A DNA stretch of 64,000 nucleotides from Rhodococcus sp. P-2 (lineage in GTDB: Bacteria; Actinomycetota; Actinomycetes; Mycobacteriales; Mycobacteriaceae): assembly GCF_016598535.1 (NCBI RefSeq), contig NZ_CP066779.1, positions 1,240,001-1,304,000 on the forward strand, in the 5' to 3' direction. Below the pieces are notes generated by a model. That model was not told the origin of the DNA. It ran no database searches and saw nothing but the letters and a program-made list of their open reading frames with translations. Position numbers and translations under genes: made by a program. Below are positions 7,825 through 15,888 of the stretch, one piece after another. Positions within the stretch are counted from its first letter, which is position 1; each line of letters starts with the position of its first letter.

Positions 7825-9356
7825 TCGCCCAACACCGCCGGAGAGACCATGGGCAGGTCGCCGATCAGGGCGTTGCCGTTCTCGACCGTGACGAGGTAGC
7901 CGGGGGTGTCGTGAACGTTGTCTTCGTCGTGTCCTTGTCCGCGTCCCGGTGCCATGCCGCCGACGCCACCCATCGCGCCCCGACCGCTCTGCGCGCCCGC
8001 CGCCGAGGTACCGCCAGTTCCGTTGACGCCCCCACTTCCGCCACCGGCGAGGCCGCCGGAGCCGCCAGGGCCAAGGGTTCCACCTCCGGTTCCGACAGGC
8101 CCGAAGCCGCCGGTACCGATTCCACCTGCGGAACCACCACCCGAACCGCTACCCATGAGGCCTGAAGGCACTCCGGAACCGAGCTGAGCACCATTCGGAG
8201 TTGCACCTGCCAGGCCACCTGGCGCTGCACCGGCCGGCAGTGGGCCGGCATGTGCCGCGGCAGTCCCGGCCGGGCCGGAATCGTGTGCGAACCGGGCAGC
8301 ATCGGCACCCGAATTCCCTTGAGCATCAATGCCGCTACGGTTGTCACCAGGTTCGGAAGCGGTGCCGGATGGGTTCTGACCGGAACCGTCTCCGGCCGGG
8401 TTTGCACTGCCGAGGTGTCCACCGTCCGCTCCTCCACCAACTCCGCCACCCGATGTAGATGGCGCGCCGAGTCCGTTCCCCGAACCCGACGTGTTCCCGC
8501 CGCCGGAACCACCGCCACCGAATGCGCCGCCCCCAGCCCCTCCACTGCCAGCCCCTCCACTGCCGGTGACCGGATTGAACGCGGCCGGGAGGATGGGCAC
8601 CTGGTCGTCCGCACGCTTCATGTACGGCAGATACACGTCCTTCATCACCTGACGCGCTTGACGTTCGGCTTCTTCCGCTTCGTATTGGGCCTGCTTCCAC
8701 GTAGCCCCGGGAACCATGCTGAGGATCATCTCGACCGTCGAGGCGCCGTCGGGTGCCGGAATCGAGCGTTTGGCCTCGTGGAGTGCGATCTTCGCCTCCT
8801 CGATCTTGTTCGAGATCAGGTCGACCCGCACCTTCAGCTCACCCGCATCTGCCGAGTAGGCCAGCACGGCTTCCAACGCCGCCGAGCCGCCCCGCCCCTG
8901 CCAGCCTTCGGTGATCGCGCCGTTCACATCGCTCCGGAACTTCCCGATGCCGGCTTCCACCCGACCGGCAATTGCCTTCCAGGCCTCGCCGATTGCGCTC
9001 AGGGTTGCCGGATCCATCTCGTTGACGTGATCGAAGATTTCGGAGTGCGACATCGCGTCGAACGGATCGTCGTCCACGATTGCATGTTCGCTGTACTGCA
9101 GCGACGAGGTCTGAGCGGAGAGGGCATCGCGCTCGCCCCAGGCCCGTGCGCGCTCCGCATCGGCGTCAGCAGTCGCAGCAGCCATCTCGTCGTCGAACGC
9201 TCCGCGGTCGTCGGTCACGGATTGAACCAGAGCAGATGTAGCGATTGCGCTCGCGATGGGAGTGCCGACAACCGGCAATGCCGCCACGCCGGGAGGCACG
9301 GCCCGCGTCGCTTCGGAGATCCTTCCCAGCACGTCTTCCAGAAATGGAATGCCCAC
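7821..9356 (-). CDS. PPE-like ESX substrate with Gly-rich C-terminal half
   Basis: A 511-residue protein. Residues about 95-260 are helical with a W-x-G turn (EGWQGRGGSAALEAV) between two long helices, the hallmark of WXG100/PPE hairpins, and the second helix is rich in A/E/K. From about residue 270 to 480 it is a low-complexity Gly/Ser/Ala region with many GSGGAG, GGG and GLGAPS repeats, as in PPE and PE-PGRS-type tails. The last 30 residues are ordered again. No Sec signal is present, as expected for type VII cargo. The ATG has no strong ribosome-binding site. It is coupled to the EspG-like gene by a 4-bp overlap, so it is probably that chaperone's client. Confidence 0.7.
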   Translation of the reverse strand: MGIPFLEDVLGRISEATRAVPPGVAALPVVGTPIASAIATSALVQSVTDDRGAFDDEMAAATADADAERARAWGERDALSAQTSSLQYSEHAIVDDDPFDAMSHSEIFDHVNEMDPATLSAIGEAWKAIAGRVEAGIGKFRSDVNGAITEGWQGRGGSAALEAVLAYSADAGELKVRVDLISNKIEEAKIALHEAKRSIPAPDGASTVEMILSMVPGATWKQAQYEAEEAERQARQVMKDVYLPYMKRADDQVPILPAAFNPVTGSGGAGSGGAGGGAFGGGGSGGGNTSGSGNGLGAPSTSGGGVGGGADGGHLGSANPAGDGSGQNPSGTASEPGDNRSGIDAQGNSGADAARFAHDSGPAGTAAAHAGPLPAGAAPGGLAGATPNGAQLGSGVPSGLMGSGSGGGSAGGIGTGGFGPVGTGGGTLGPGGSGGLAGGGSGGVNGTGGTSAAGAQSGRGAMGGVGGMAPGRGQGHDEDNVHDTPGYLVTVENGNALIGDLPMVSPAVLGE

Positions 9357-9484
9357 CGCTGTCCCCCTGAAGTCGAAGATCCCCGTCAGACTCCCCGAGC
9401 CGACAGCACTTACCTGTACTGACGGATGCAGAGCACGGACGGTTCCCTTCGTCCACCGATTTCTCGGTTCACAGCAGGAGAAAT

Positions 9485-10681
9485 CTAAGCCAGTGCAGAC
9501 ATCGACTTCCAGGTCGGCAGATCGATCGCCCAGTCGTAGATGTCGCCGTCCGCAGGAGACAGGTCGATCGACGTGCCGGTCACCTCGACGGGGTCACCGT
9601 AGAGGGCCGTTCCGAAGTACTCCTGCGCGTCGGACGTCGACAGATTGATGCAACCGTTCGTGACGTTCGACGAGCCCTGCACCCCGGTGGTTTCAGGATT
9701 GGCGTGGATGAATTCGCCGTTGTTGGAGATGCGCACCGCCCAACGCTCACGCACGTTCTCGTAGAACGGCGGATTGGACATCATGAAGTCTTCGTACTTC
9801 TCCGTCACCATGTGAATGCCGCTGCGCGTGACGTTTCGAGGTTCGTTTCCCTCGCCGTAGCTGACGGGAATGTCCATGATCGTCTGACCGTCGCGCACCA
9901 CCTGCATGCGGTGGCTCGGCGCATTCGCCTTGACGATCTGGCTACGACCGATTGTGAAGTCGAGCGTGAGATCCTGGTCGCCGAAGGCGCCACCGCCGTA
10001 GTTCAAGCCGTAGAGCTTGGCGTCCAGATGGACAGTTGTGCCCGGCACCCAGTAATCGGCCGGACGCCAATGGGCCCGTGATCCGCCGTTGTCGTCGGCC
10101 AGCCATGCCCACGATCCGGCGGTGGGCGGCACGGTGGTCACGACAAGTGCCTTCTCGACGGCCGCCTTGTCGACGACGGAGTTGTCGAACTGCAACGTGA
10201 TCGGTGCCGCGATACCAACTTCCTGGCCGTCGGCGATGTTGAGGGTGGCGCCGGTGGTCGACTCCGGGGCAACCGTCGTGAAGCTGCCCTGGACCGGCAC
10301 CGCTTTGCCGTCGGTTCCGGTTGCCGTACCCGACCACGAATACGTGGTGCCGTAGCCGAGTGCCTCACTGACGGTGAAGGTTGTCTTGTCAGGCGACAGT
10401 TGCCCGGCGACGGCCTTACCGGCCGCGTTGCTGAGATTGACGTCCGACAGTGTCCCCTGGGTCACCGCTACCGAGACGGGAGCTACCGGGCTGACGTCTT
10501 TGGTGCCTGGTGCGGGCGTCGACACCACGGTCGCGACCGGGGCTGGTTCGGCGGCGGCAGCGCCGCCCTGTCCGTCCTTGCCGCCGATCGTGCAGCCGAC
10601 TACGGCCACCATCACAGCGAGTAATACAGCTACCAACGCAACAAGACGCGAACGACTTCTCCGACCACCCAGCTCATGCAC
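9485..10681 (-). CDS. L,D-transpeptidase lipoprotein (YkuD domain, LppS/LprQ type)
   Basis: A cell-wall cross-linking enzyme of 398 residues, started by GTG. A lipoprotein signal ends at the lipobox VVGC with Cys30 as lipid anchor. Two Ig-like domains (about 45-145 and 150-250) precede the YkuD catalytic domain, whose motif SNVTNGCINLS holds the nucleophile Cys344; the usual SHGC is NGC here, as in mycobacterial Ldt proteins. These enzymes make 3-3 peptide bonds in peptidoglycan and are the target of carbapenems. Length and domain order match M. tuberculosis LdtMt2 and LprQ; position beside murB matches LprQ (Rv0483), as recalled. Confidence 0.93.
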   Translation of the reverse strand: MHELGGRRSRSRLVALVAVLLAVMVAVVGCTIGGKDGQGGAAAAEPAPVATVVSTPAPGTKDVSPVAPVSVAVTQGTLSDVNLSNAAGKAVAGQLSPDKTTFTVSEALGYGTTYSWSGTATGTDGKAVPVQGSFTTVAPESTTGATLNIADGQEVGIAAPITLQFDNSVVDKAAVEKALVVTTVPPTAGSWAWLADDNGGSRAHWRPADYWVPGTTVHLDAKLYGLNYGGGAFGDQDLTLDFTIGRSQIVKANAPSHRMQVVRDGQTIMDIPVSYGEGNEPRNVTRSGIHMVTEKYEDFMMSNPPFYENVRERWAVRISNNGEFIHANPETTGVQGSSNVTNGCINLSTSDAQEYFGTALYGDPVEVTGTSIDLSPADGDIYDWAIDLPTWKSMSALA

Positions 10682-10713
10682 TTCAACAGGCTACCTGCGG
10701 GCTCTGTCAGGAA

Positions 10714-11757
10714 TCAGATGGTGCAGCCCACAGTTACCGGTTCCGGTTCCAGCCGGACGCCGAACGCGGCCTCGACGCCGTCGCGCACTGTCTGCGCGAG
10801 CGAGACCACATCCGCACTTGTTGCGGACCCTCTGTTGGTCAACGCCAAGGTGTGTTTGGTCGACAGCCTGGCCGGTGCATCTTCGCCGGGATAACCCTTC
10901 GAGAATCCGGCCCGTTCGATCAACCATCCGGCCGAGAGCTTGGTTCCACCACTGCCGGGGAACTGTGGCACGGTGACGTCTCCGAGCTGTTCGGTGATGG
11001 CCCCGAGCACAGCAGGCAGCTCCGCGTCCGGCACCACGGGGTTGGTGAAGAAGGAACCCGCGCTCCAGGTGTCGTGGTCGTACGGATCGAGGACCATCGC
11101 CTTACCGGTCCGCAACCCCAGAACTGCCTCGCGGACCTGCGACGCAGGCAACCGCGCGCCTTCCTCGGCGCCGAGTGCAGTGAACAGTTCGCGGTACGCG
11201 AGCGGGGCGCTCAACCCGTCGGTCGACGCGTCGAATTCGACGGCCAGAACCAGTGCTGCATCCGAATGCTTGAGAACGCTCGACCGATAACCCAATTCGA
11301 GTGTCGACGGTTCGACCCACGACACTTCCCCGCTGCGTCGGTCGAGCAATTGAACCTGCCGGAGCCGCGAGCCCACCTCGACGCCGTACGCGCCGACGTT
11401 CTGCACAGGCGTCGCACCGGTCGAGCCCGGAATCCCGGACAGACATTCGAGGCCGCCCAGTTCCGCGGCGACGGATTGGCCGACTACTTCGTCCCACACT
11501 GCGCCCGCTTCGGCGACGACGCGGTCCGTGTCGAGGCTCACGGTGGTGTTGGCCACACGAACGACAACTCCGTCGAATCCCGCGTCGGAGATCACGAGAT
11601 TGGACCCGCCGGCGAGAATCAGCGTCGGGATCTGCTCGCGATCGAGCAGCGTCACGACGTCGATCAACGACTGCGTCGTCGGGCATTCGGCGAGCAGCCG
11701 CGCCGGTCCCCCGATTCGGAGCGTCGTCAATCCCGACAAGTCAACGTTCTCGGACAC
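10714..11757 (-). CDS. murB: UDP-N-acetylenolpyruvoylglucosamine reductase
   Basis: MurB reduces UDP-GlcNAc-enolpyruvate to UDP-MurNAc with NADPH and FAD, an early peptidoglycan step in the cytoplasm. FAD-binding segments TTLRIGGPA and GGSNLVI, the catalytic Ser in SAGSFFTNP, and the C-terminal Glu in LEPEPVTVG are visible, and the spacing is that of type I MurB. The frame is open 195 bp further upstream, but that part would run into the divergent DUF2505 gene. The GTG at 11757 (VSENVDLSGLTT) gives 347 residues, the usual length; a GTG at 11775 is an alternative. It lies next to the L,D-transpeptidase, a small cell-wall cluster. Confidence 0.95.
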   Translation of the reverse strand: MSENVDLSGLTTLRIGGPARLLAECPTTQSLIDVVTLLDREQIPTLILAGGSNLVISDAGFDGVVVRVANTTVSLDTDRVVAEAGAVWDEVVGQSVAAELGGLECLSGIPGSTGATPVQNVGAYGVEVGSRLRQVQLLDRRSGEVSWVEPSTLELGYRSSVLKHSDAALVLAVEFDASTDGLSAPLAYRELFTALGAEEGARLPASQVREAVLGLRTGKAMVLDPYDHDTWSAGSFFTNPVVPDAELPAVLGAITEQLGDVTVPQFPGSGGTKLSAGWLIERAGFSKGYPGEDAPARLSTKHTLALTNRGSATSADVVSLAQTVRDGVEAAFGVRLEPEPVTVGCTI

Positions 11758-11831
11758 GAAAGCGCCTGATTCCACGACGCGTCTGCCAATGGTTACGTCC
11801 CACACATCGATAAACGGTAGCCTCCACAATC

Positions 11832-12329
11832 GTGAGCCGTCGCATCGAGCATTCGTCGAAGTACACAGTCCCCGCCGAGAAGGTCCATGAGGCGGTGACC
11901 TCCGAGCAGTACTGGCGCGACCGAATCGTCGCTGTCGGCGGTCCCGGCGCAACGATCGAAGAGCTGACCGTGCGCGACGAGACCGTCGCGGTCACGATGT
12001 CGCAGATCATTGCCGCCGAACATCTCCCGAGCATGGTGTCGAAGGTTGTCAACGGCGACATCGTCATCAAACGCAGCGAAACGATGGCGCCGTTCAAGGA
12101 CGGCAAGGCCACTGGCACCTTCTCCGCCCACGTCGACGGCGTTCCCGCCCGTATCGAGGGCACTCAGGTCCTGACGGGTGACGAGAACTCCGCCACTCTC
12201 GAGATCGACGGTGAGGTCGAGGTCAAGATCCCGTTCCTCGGCGGAAAGATCGAAAGCGCGATTGTCGACGAGGTTGTCCGGCTCATCCAGGCCGAGCAGG
12301 ACTTCACCCGGGAGTGGATCGCGAAGTAA
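11832..12329 (+). CDS. DUF2505 protein
   Basis: A 165-residue member of the DUF2505 family, an actinobacterial group with a START/polyketide-cyclase-like lipid-binding fold by prediction. It begins SRRIEHSSKYTVPAEKVHEAV and ends in a long amphipathic helix (EVVRLIQAEQDFTREWIAK). GTG is the likely start. It is divergent from murB and followed 77 bp later by a second DUF2505 gene, the same place as Rv0481c beside murB in M. tuberculosis as far as I recall. No enzyme function is known for the family; binding of a hydrophobic ligand is only an inference. Confidence 0.88.
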   Translation: MSRRIEHSSKYTVPAEKVHEAVTSEQYWRDRIVAVGGPGATIEELTVRDETVAVTMSQIIAAEHLPSMVSKVVNGDIVIKRSETMAPFKDGKATGTFSAHVDGVPARIEGTQVLTGDENSATLEIDGEVEVKIPFLGGKIESAIVDEVVRLIQAEQDFTREWIAK

Positions 12330-12406
12330 TTCGCTGCGGGCGGCGAGAGTTTGTCGATACAGCCAATTTGCCTTGTCACAACGCGTAACCGGTATTCTTT
12401 CCGATC

Positions 12407-12907
12407 ATGGCTCGCCGCATCGACTACTCCGCCCGCTATCAGCACTCCCCCGAGCAGGTCTACGCGGCGCTGGCGGACCGCTCGTACTGGGAGGCCCGCG
12501 TCGACGAGATGCGCAAGCATTCCGAGAACCATGTCGAACATTTCGAGGTCACCGATTCCGGAATCGATCTCGTGCTCCACCACATTCTTCCGCGTACCGA
12601 TTTGCCGGACATCGCACAGACTGTGATGAAGAAGGACCTGGTCATCACCCGTAAGGAGTCGTACGGCGCCTTCGGTGACACCGTGACCGGCACATACGAG
12701 GCTTCGATCCCGGCCGGTCCGGGAAGTCTGTCCGGAACCATGGAGTTGTTCGCCACCGATACCGGGTCCACGCTACGAACCACGTCCGAGGCCAAGGTAT
12801 TCATACCGTTCATCGGCGCGAAGTTGGAACAGCTCATGCTCATCAACCTCGTCGATCTGTTCCGCACCGAAGCTCAGGTCACGGCGACCTGGCTCGCCGC
12901 TCGCTGA
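12407..12907 (+). CDS. DUF2505 protein, second copy
   Basis: A 166-residue paralogue of the preceding gene. Shared landmarks are the start ARRIDYSARYQHSPEQVYAAL, the middle VMKKDLVITRKESYGAF against VVNGDIVIKRSETMAPF, and the end FIPFIGAKLEQLMLINLVDLF. Identity is moderate, so the duplication is old. The ATG at 12407 has no strong ribosome-binding site. The stop is 7 bp before the methyltransferase-like gene, so these two are cotranscribed. Function unknown; a lipid-binding START-like fold is expected. Confidence 0.88.
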   Translation: MARRIDYSARYQHSPEQVYAALADRSYWEARVDEMRKHSENHVEHFEVTDSGIDLVLHHILPRTDLPDIAQTVMKKDLVITRKESYGAFGDTVTGTYEASIPAGPGSLSGTMELFATDTGSTLRTTSEAKVFIPFIGAKLEQLMLINLVDLFRTEAQVTATWLAAR

Positions 12908-12914
12908 AGCCGTC

Positions 12915-13703
12915 GTGAAGAAGGCTCCACCCCCGAAGATCGAGGGGGTCATCACCCGTGGCACGACGGGGATCAACCGACTACGCCGTAGTGACCGGTG
13001 GATCGTCCACAACCGGACGATTGCGCATGCCCTGAACAACGCAGCCGATCCGTTGATCGTCGACCTCGGATACGGAGCGAGGCCGGACACCACCTTCGAG
13101 ATGGCAAGCCGCCTCACCGCTGTCCGGCGGGATCGACGCGTCATCGGCCTCGAGATCGACCCTGCCCGCGTGGTCGAGAGTCGTGACGGTGTCAGCTTCG
13201 CCCGTGGTGGATTCGAACTGGCCGGTCTCACACCCGTTTTCGTACGCGCCTTCAACGTGCTCCGGCAGTACCCGGAGGACGCCGTGGGTTCGGCCTGGTC
13301 GCACATCCAGTCCGGCCTCGCACCAGGCGGACTGCTACTCGACGGAACCTGCGACGAACTCGGGAGGCGTTGCGCCTGGGTGCTTCTCGACGCCGATCGT
13401 CCCTTGACCCTGACACTGGCATGGGATCCCTTCGACATCGATCGCCCTTCCGACATCGCCGAACGTCTCCCGAAGGCCCTCATCCACCGCAACGTTCCGG
13501 GCGAGCCGATCCATGCACTGCTCAGCGCTGCCGATCGAGCCTGGGCAACTGCCGCGCCGCACGCCTCCTTCGGCCCTCGCCACCGCTGGGCCGCTGCCTT
13601 GGAGATTCTTCGGGCGCAGGGAATTCCCGTTCAACCGGCGCGACGTCGCCTTCGCGACTGCATCTTGACGGTGCCCTGGCATGTGGTGGCGCCGAACCCC
13701 TGA
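12915..13703 (+). CDS. Class I SAM-dependent methyltransferase-like protein
   Basis: A 262-residue protein with GTG start, 7 bp after the second DUF2505 gene. Residues 48-56 (IVDLGYGAR) match methyltransferase motif I, and RRVIGLEIDPARV around 77-89 matches motif II with an acidic residue for the SAM ribose. Later parts (SHIQSGLAPGGLLLDGTCDELGR) fit motifs III-IV. Such proteins are conserved next to DUF2505/murB in Mycobacteriales, without a known substrate. It is probably the last gene of the DUF2505 transcript; a strong hairpin follows 15 bp after its stop. Confidence 0.75.
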   Translation: MKKAPPPKIEGVITRGTTGINRLRRSDRWIVHNRTIAHALNNAADPLIVDLGYGARPDTTFEMASRLTAVRRDRRVIGLEIDPARVVESRDGVSFARGGFELAGLTPVFVRAFNVLRQYPEDAVGSAWSHIQSGLAPGGLLLDGTCDELGRRCAWVLLDADRPLTLTLAWDPFDIDRPSDIAERLPKALIHRNVPGEPIHALLSAADRAWATAAPHASFGPRHRWAAALEILRAQGIPVQPARRRLRDCILTVPWHVVAPNP

Positions 13704-13718
13704 AGTCGCCGACGTGAA

Positions 13719-13755
13719 ACGCCCCGCCGCGGAGGTTCTCTCCGCGGCGGGGCGT
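13719..13755. terminator. Bidirectional intrinsic terminator
   Basis: A perfect 15-bp stem (ACGCCCCGCCGCGGA and its complement) with a 7-nt loop GGTTCTC lies between the convergent methyltransferase-like gene and the Ig-like repeat gene. It can end transcription from both sides; only a short T-rich tract (TCTTCG) follows. Confidence 0.85.
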
Positions 13756-13773
13756 CTTCGTGCAAGCGTCGGG

Positions 13774-15807
13774 CTAGGACCCGAAGATGTTTTCCAGGCT
13801 TCCGAGCGAACCGGTCGAACTGCCGCCGTTGCCGGGCTCTCCGCCGTCGGACTCTGCCGTGACCTTGACAGTGACTGCAGTCTGGGTCTCGGAACCGAGG
13901 TAGCCGTCGGTTCCGCTGAACACCGCGGTGATTCGGCGATCACCGAGTTCGGTGAAGGTATGCGAGAGCGTGGCCTTGCCGTTCACTACCGCAACCGGTC
14001 CGCCGATCGGGGTGGTTCCGTCCATGAACTGGACCGTTCCCGCACTGAGCGTAGGAACAACTGCCGCAACAAGATCGACCTTCGCGCCCTTGACCGCTGA
14101 CGTCGGAGCGCTCACGGTGATGGACGTTTCCTGATCCTCCGCAGCCGGAGCTGTGACCGAAACCGTTTGCGCGGCCGAGGTAGAGGTGAGAAATCCTGCT
14201 GCACCCGAGTACACCGCCGTGATGTCGTGAGTGCCAACGCTCGCGAACTCGTGCATGATCGACGCTTTGCCGTCTACGACCGGCACCGCCGAGCCGAGAT
14301 TGCCCGAGCCGTCCTTGAACTGCACCGTGCCACCCACCGGCGACGGAGTGACCGTCACGGAGAGACCCACTGCCGTACCGGTTTTCGCATCCGCCGGAAC
14401 TGTCAAGACCGTCTGGGTCTGCTGGTCGGTGGGAGCCGGCGCCTTGACGTTCACAGTCTGGGTGTTCGACGTCGACCCCAGGTAGTTGCCCGAACCCGAG
14501 AATACTGCGGTGATGCTGTACTCGCCCGCCACGTTGAAGGTCGGCATGGTTGTCGCCTTACCCGCGGCGTCCACGGGAACCGAGGGGCCCAGATCCCTGC
14601 CACCTTCCTTGAACTGCACGGTGCCACCTGCAGCACCGGTAGAGACCGAGGCAGTGAACGACAATGCCTCTCCGGTCGAAGCGGTCGACGGACCGACGAG
14701 AGTGGTCGTGGTGTTCTCCTCGACCACCACCGGAGCGACCGTCAAAGCATGCGGCGCTGACGTCGAGGTTTGGTAGACGCCGGAACCGGAGTACACCGCC
14801 ACGATCGAATGTGCGCCTTCTGCATAGGAATTCGCCAGTGACGCCTTGCCGTTGGCGTCGACCGCAACAGCGCCGCCGAGGTCGGTTGCACCGTCCTTGA
14901 ACTGCACCGTGCCACCCGCCGGAGTAGGCGACACCGTAGCCTCGACGGTCACGGACTCACCTGCAACTGCACTTGCGGGACCGGTGATCGCGGTTGCAGT
15001 GCTCTTGTCCGCTTCGGACACGACGACGTCGACAGCTGACGACGCTGAGGTCGCCACCTTTGCATTACCGAGGTACTTGGCCGTCACGCTGTGGGTTCGG
15101 ACGTCAGCCGGTGTCCAGGCAAGTGTTGCAACACCATTGGCGAGCGCGCCCGCACCGATCTTGGTGGCACCGTCGAAGAACTCCACCGAATCACCGTCGG
15201 CACCACCGGTCACCGTCGCGCTCAGCGGAACAGGTTGTCCCAACTTCACGCCACTGGCCGGTGACAGCGTCGTCGTCGAGACGTTCTTCTGAACATTGAT
15301 CGACGGACCACGACCATTCGTCGTGTCGTCAACGAACACCGTCCCGTCGAAATGCACCGTCGTCGACAAATTGGTACCACGAGCACAATCCGCGCCGACG
15401 CGATACTGGAATTCGAACGTCTTGACGTCACCGCCCCACATCGGCCACTCCGTAGCACCCGCACTCAACCGAACAGAATCAGTAGCCACCTCGTTGACAC
15501 GGAACGCACTACCGTTCACCGTCGCCGAACCATCGACATACGTCATACACGCCGGATGAAAATCGCGCACCGCATACAGATTATGAACCGCGGCAGTTCG
15601 CTTGAACACCGTCTTCGACGTGATCACATCACCCTCGGACGGCGTGCCGTTACTGATCGTCCGAGTCACCTTGTACCCATCGGAATTGAACTCCGCCGTC
15701 ACCGGAGCCGCACCAGCAACCCCGACACCCACAACCACGGCGAAACCCGCAGAAACAGCAAACACACTCAAACCTGCAACTGCACGACGTGCAGAACCTA
15801 CAGACAT
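13774..15807 (-). CDS. Secreted Ig-like repeat protein, copy A (5 repeats)
   Basis: A 677-residue exported protein. The ATG is chosen because AGAAGGAA lies 5 nt upstream and a Sec signal follows (RRAVAGLSVFAVSAGFAVVV..., cleavage after GVAGAA). A unique N-terminal domain of about 150 residues has two Cys (PACMTYV, GADCARG) that may pair. Five Ig-like domains of about 90 residues follow, with the recurring pattern VQFKDGxxxLG...ATxxxxF...G.H.ITAVYSGSxxYxxSTS (Big_3_5 type). The protein ends SLGSLENIFGS, nearly the same as its neighbour. Such repeats are typical of surface adhesins; no wall-sorting signal is present. Function otherwise unknown. Confidence 0.85.
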   Translation of the reverse strand: MSVGSARRAVAGLSVFAVSAGFAVVVGVGVAGAAPVTAEFNSDGYKVTRTISNGTPSEGDVITSKTVFKRTAAVHNLYAVRDFHPACMTYVDGSATVNGSAFRVNEVATDSVRLSAGATEWPMWGGDVKTFEFQYRVGADCARGTNLSTTVHFDGTVFVDDTTNGRGPSINVQKNVSTTTLSPASGVKLGQPVPLSATVTGGADGDSVEFFDGATKIGAGALANGVATLAWTPADVRTHSVTAKYLGNAKVATSASSAVDVVVSEADKSTATAITGPASAVAGESVTVEATVSPTPAGGTVQFKDGATDLGGAVAVDANGKASLANSYAEGAHSIVAVYSGSGVYQTSTSAPHALTVAPVVVEENTTTTLVGPSTASTGEALSFTASVSTGAAGGTVQFKEGGRDLGPSVPVDAAGKATTMPTFNVAGEYSITAVFSGSGNYLGSTSNTQTVNVKAPAPTDQQTQTVLTVPADAKTGTAVGLSVTVTPSPVGGTVQFKDGSGNLGSAVPVVDGKASIMHEFASVGTHDITAVYSGAAGFLTSTSAAQTVSVTAPAAEDQETSITVSAPTSAVKGAKVDLVAAVVPTLSAGTVQFMDGTTPIGGPVAVVNGKATLSHTFTELGDRRITAVFSGTDGYLGSETQTAVTVKVTAESDGGEPGNGGSSTGSLGSLENIFGS
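15281..15730. repeat. 450-bp direct repeat, unit in copy A
   Basis: Read base by base, this stretch shows no difference from 16793-17242, at an offset of 1512 bp. It encodes the N-terminal unique domain, from the end of the signal peptide to the INVQKNVSTT junction. The identity extends to third codon positions, while the flanking Ig-like parts have diverged, which points to recent gene conversion or duplication. Confidence 0.9.
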
Positions 15808-15838
15808 AGATTTTCCTTCTCGAGAAGTGAGGGATATG

Positions 15839-15876
15839 GGTGATGCCCCACCACCTGAAGCGGGCGGGGCATCACC
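15839..15876. terminator. Hairpin terminator between the Ig-like paralogues
   Basis: An 11-bp perfect stem GGTGATGCCCC / GGGGCATCACC with a 16-nt loop begins 12 bp past the stop of copy B and lies upstream of copy A's ribosome-binding site. It should separate the two genes transcriptionally, so copy A probably has its own promoter or depends on read-through. Confidence 0.7.
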
Positions 15877-15888
15877 GGGCATCGATTG

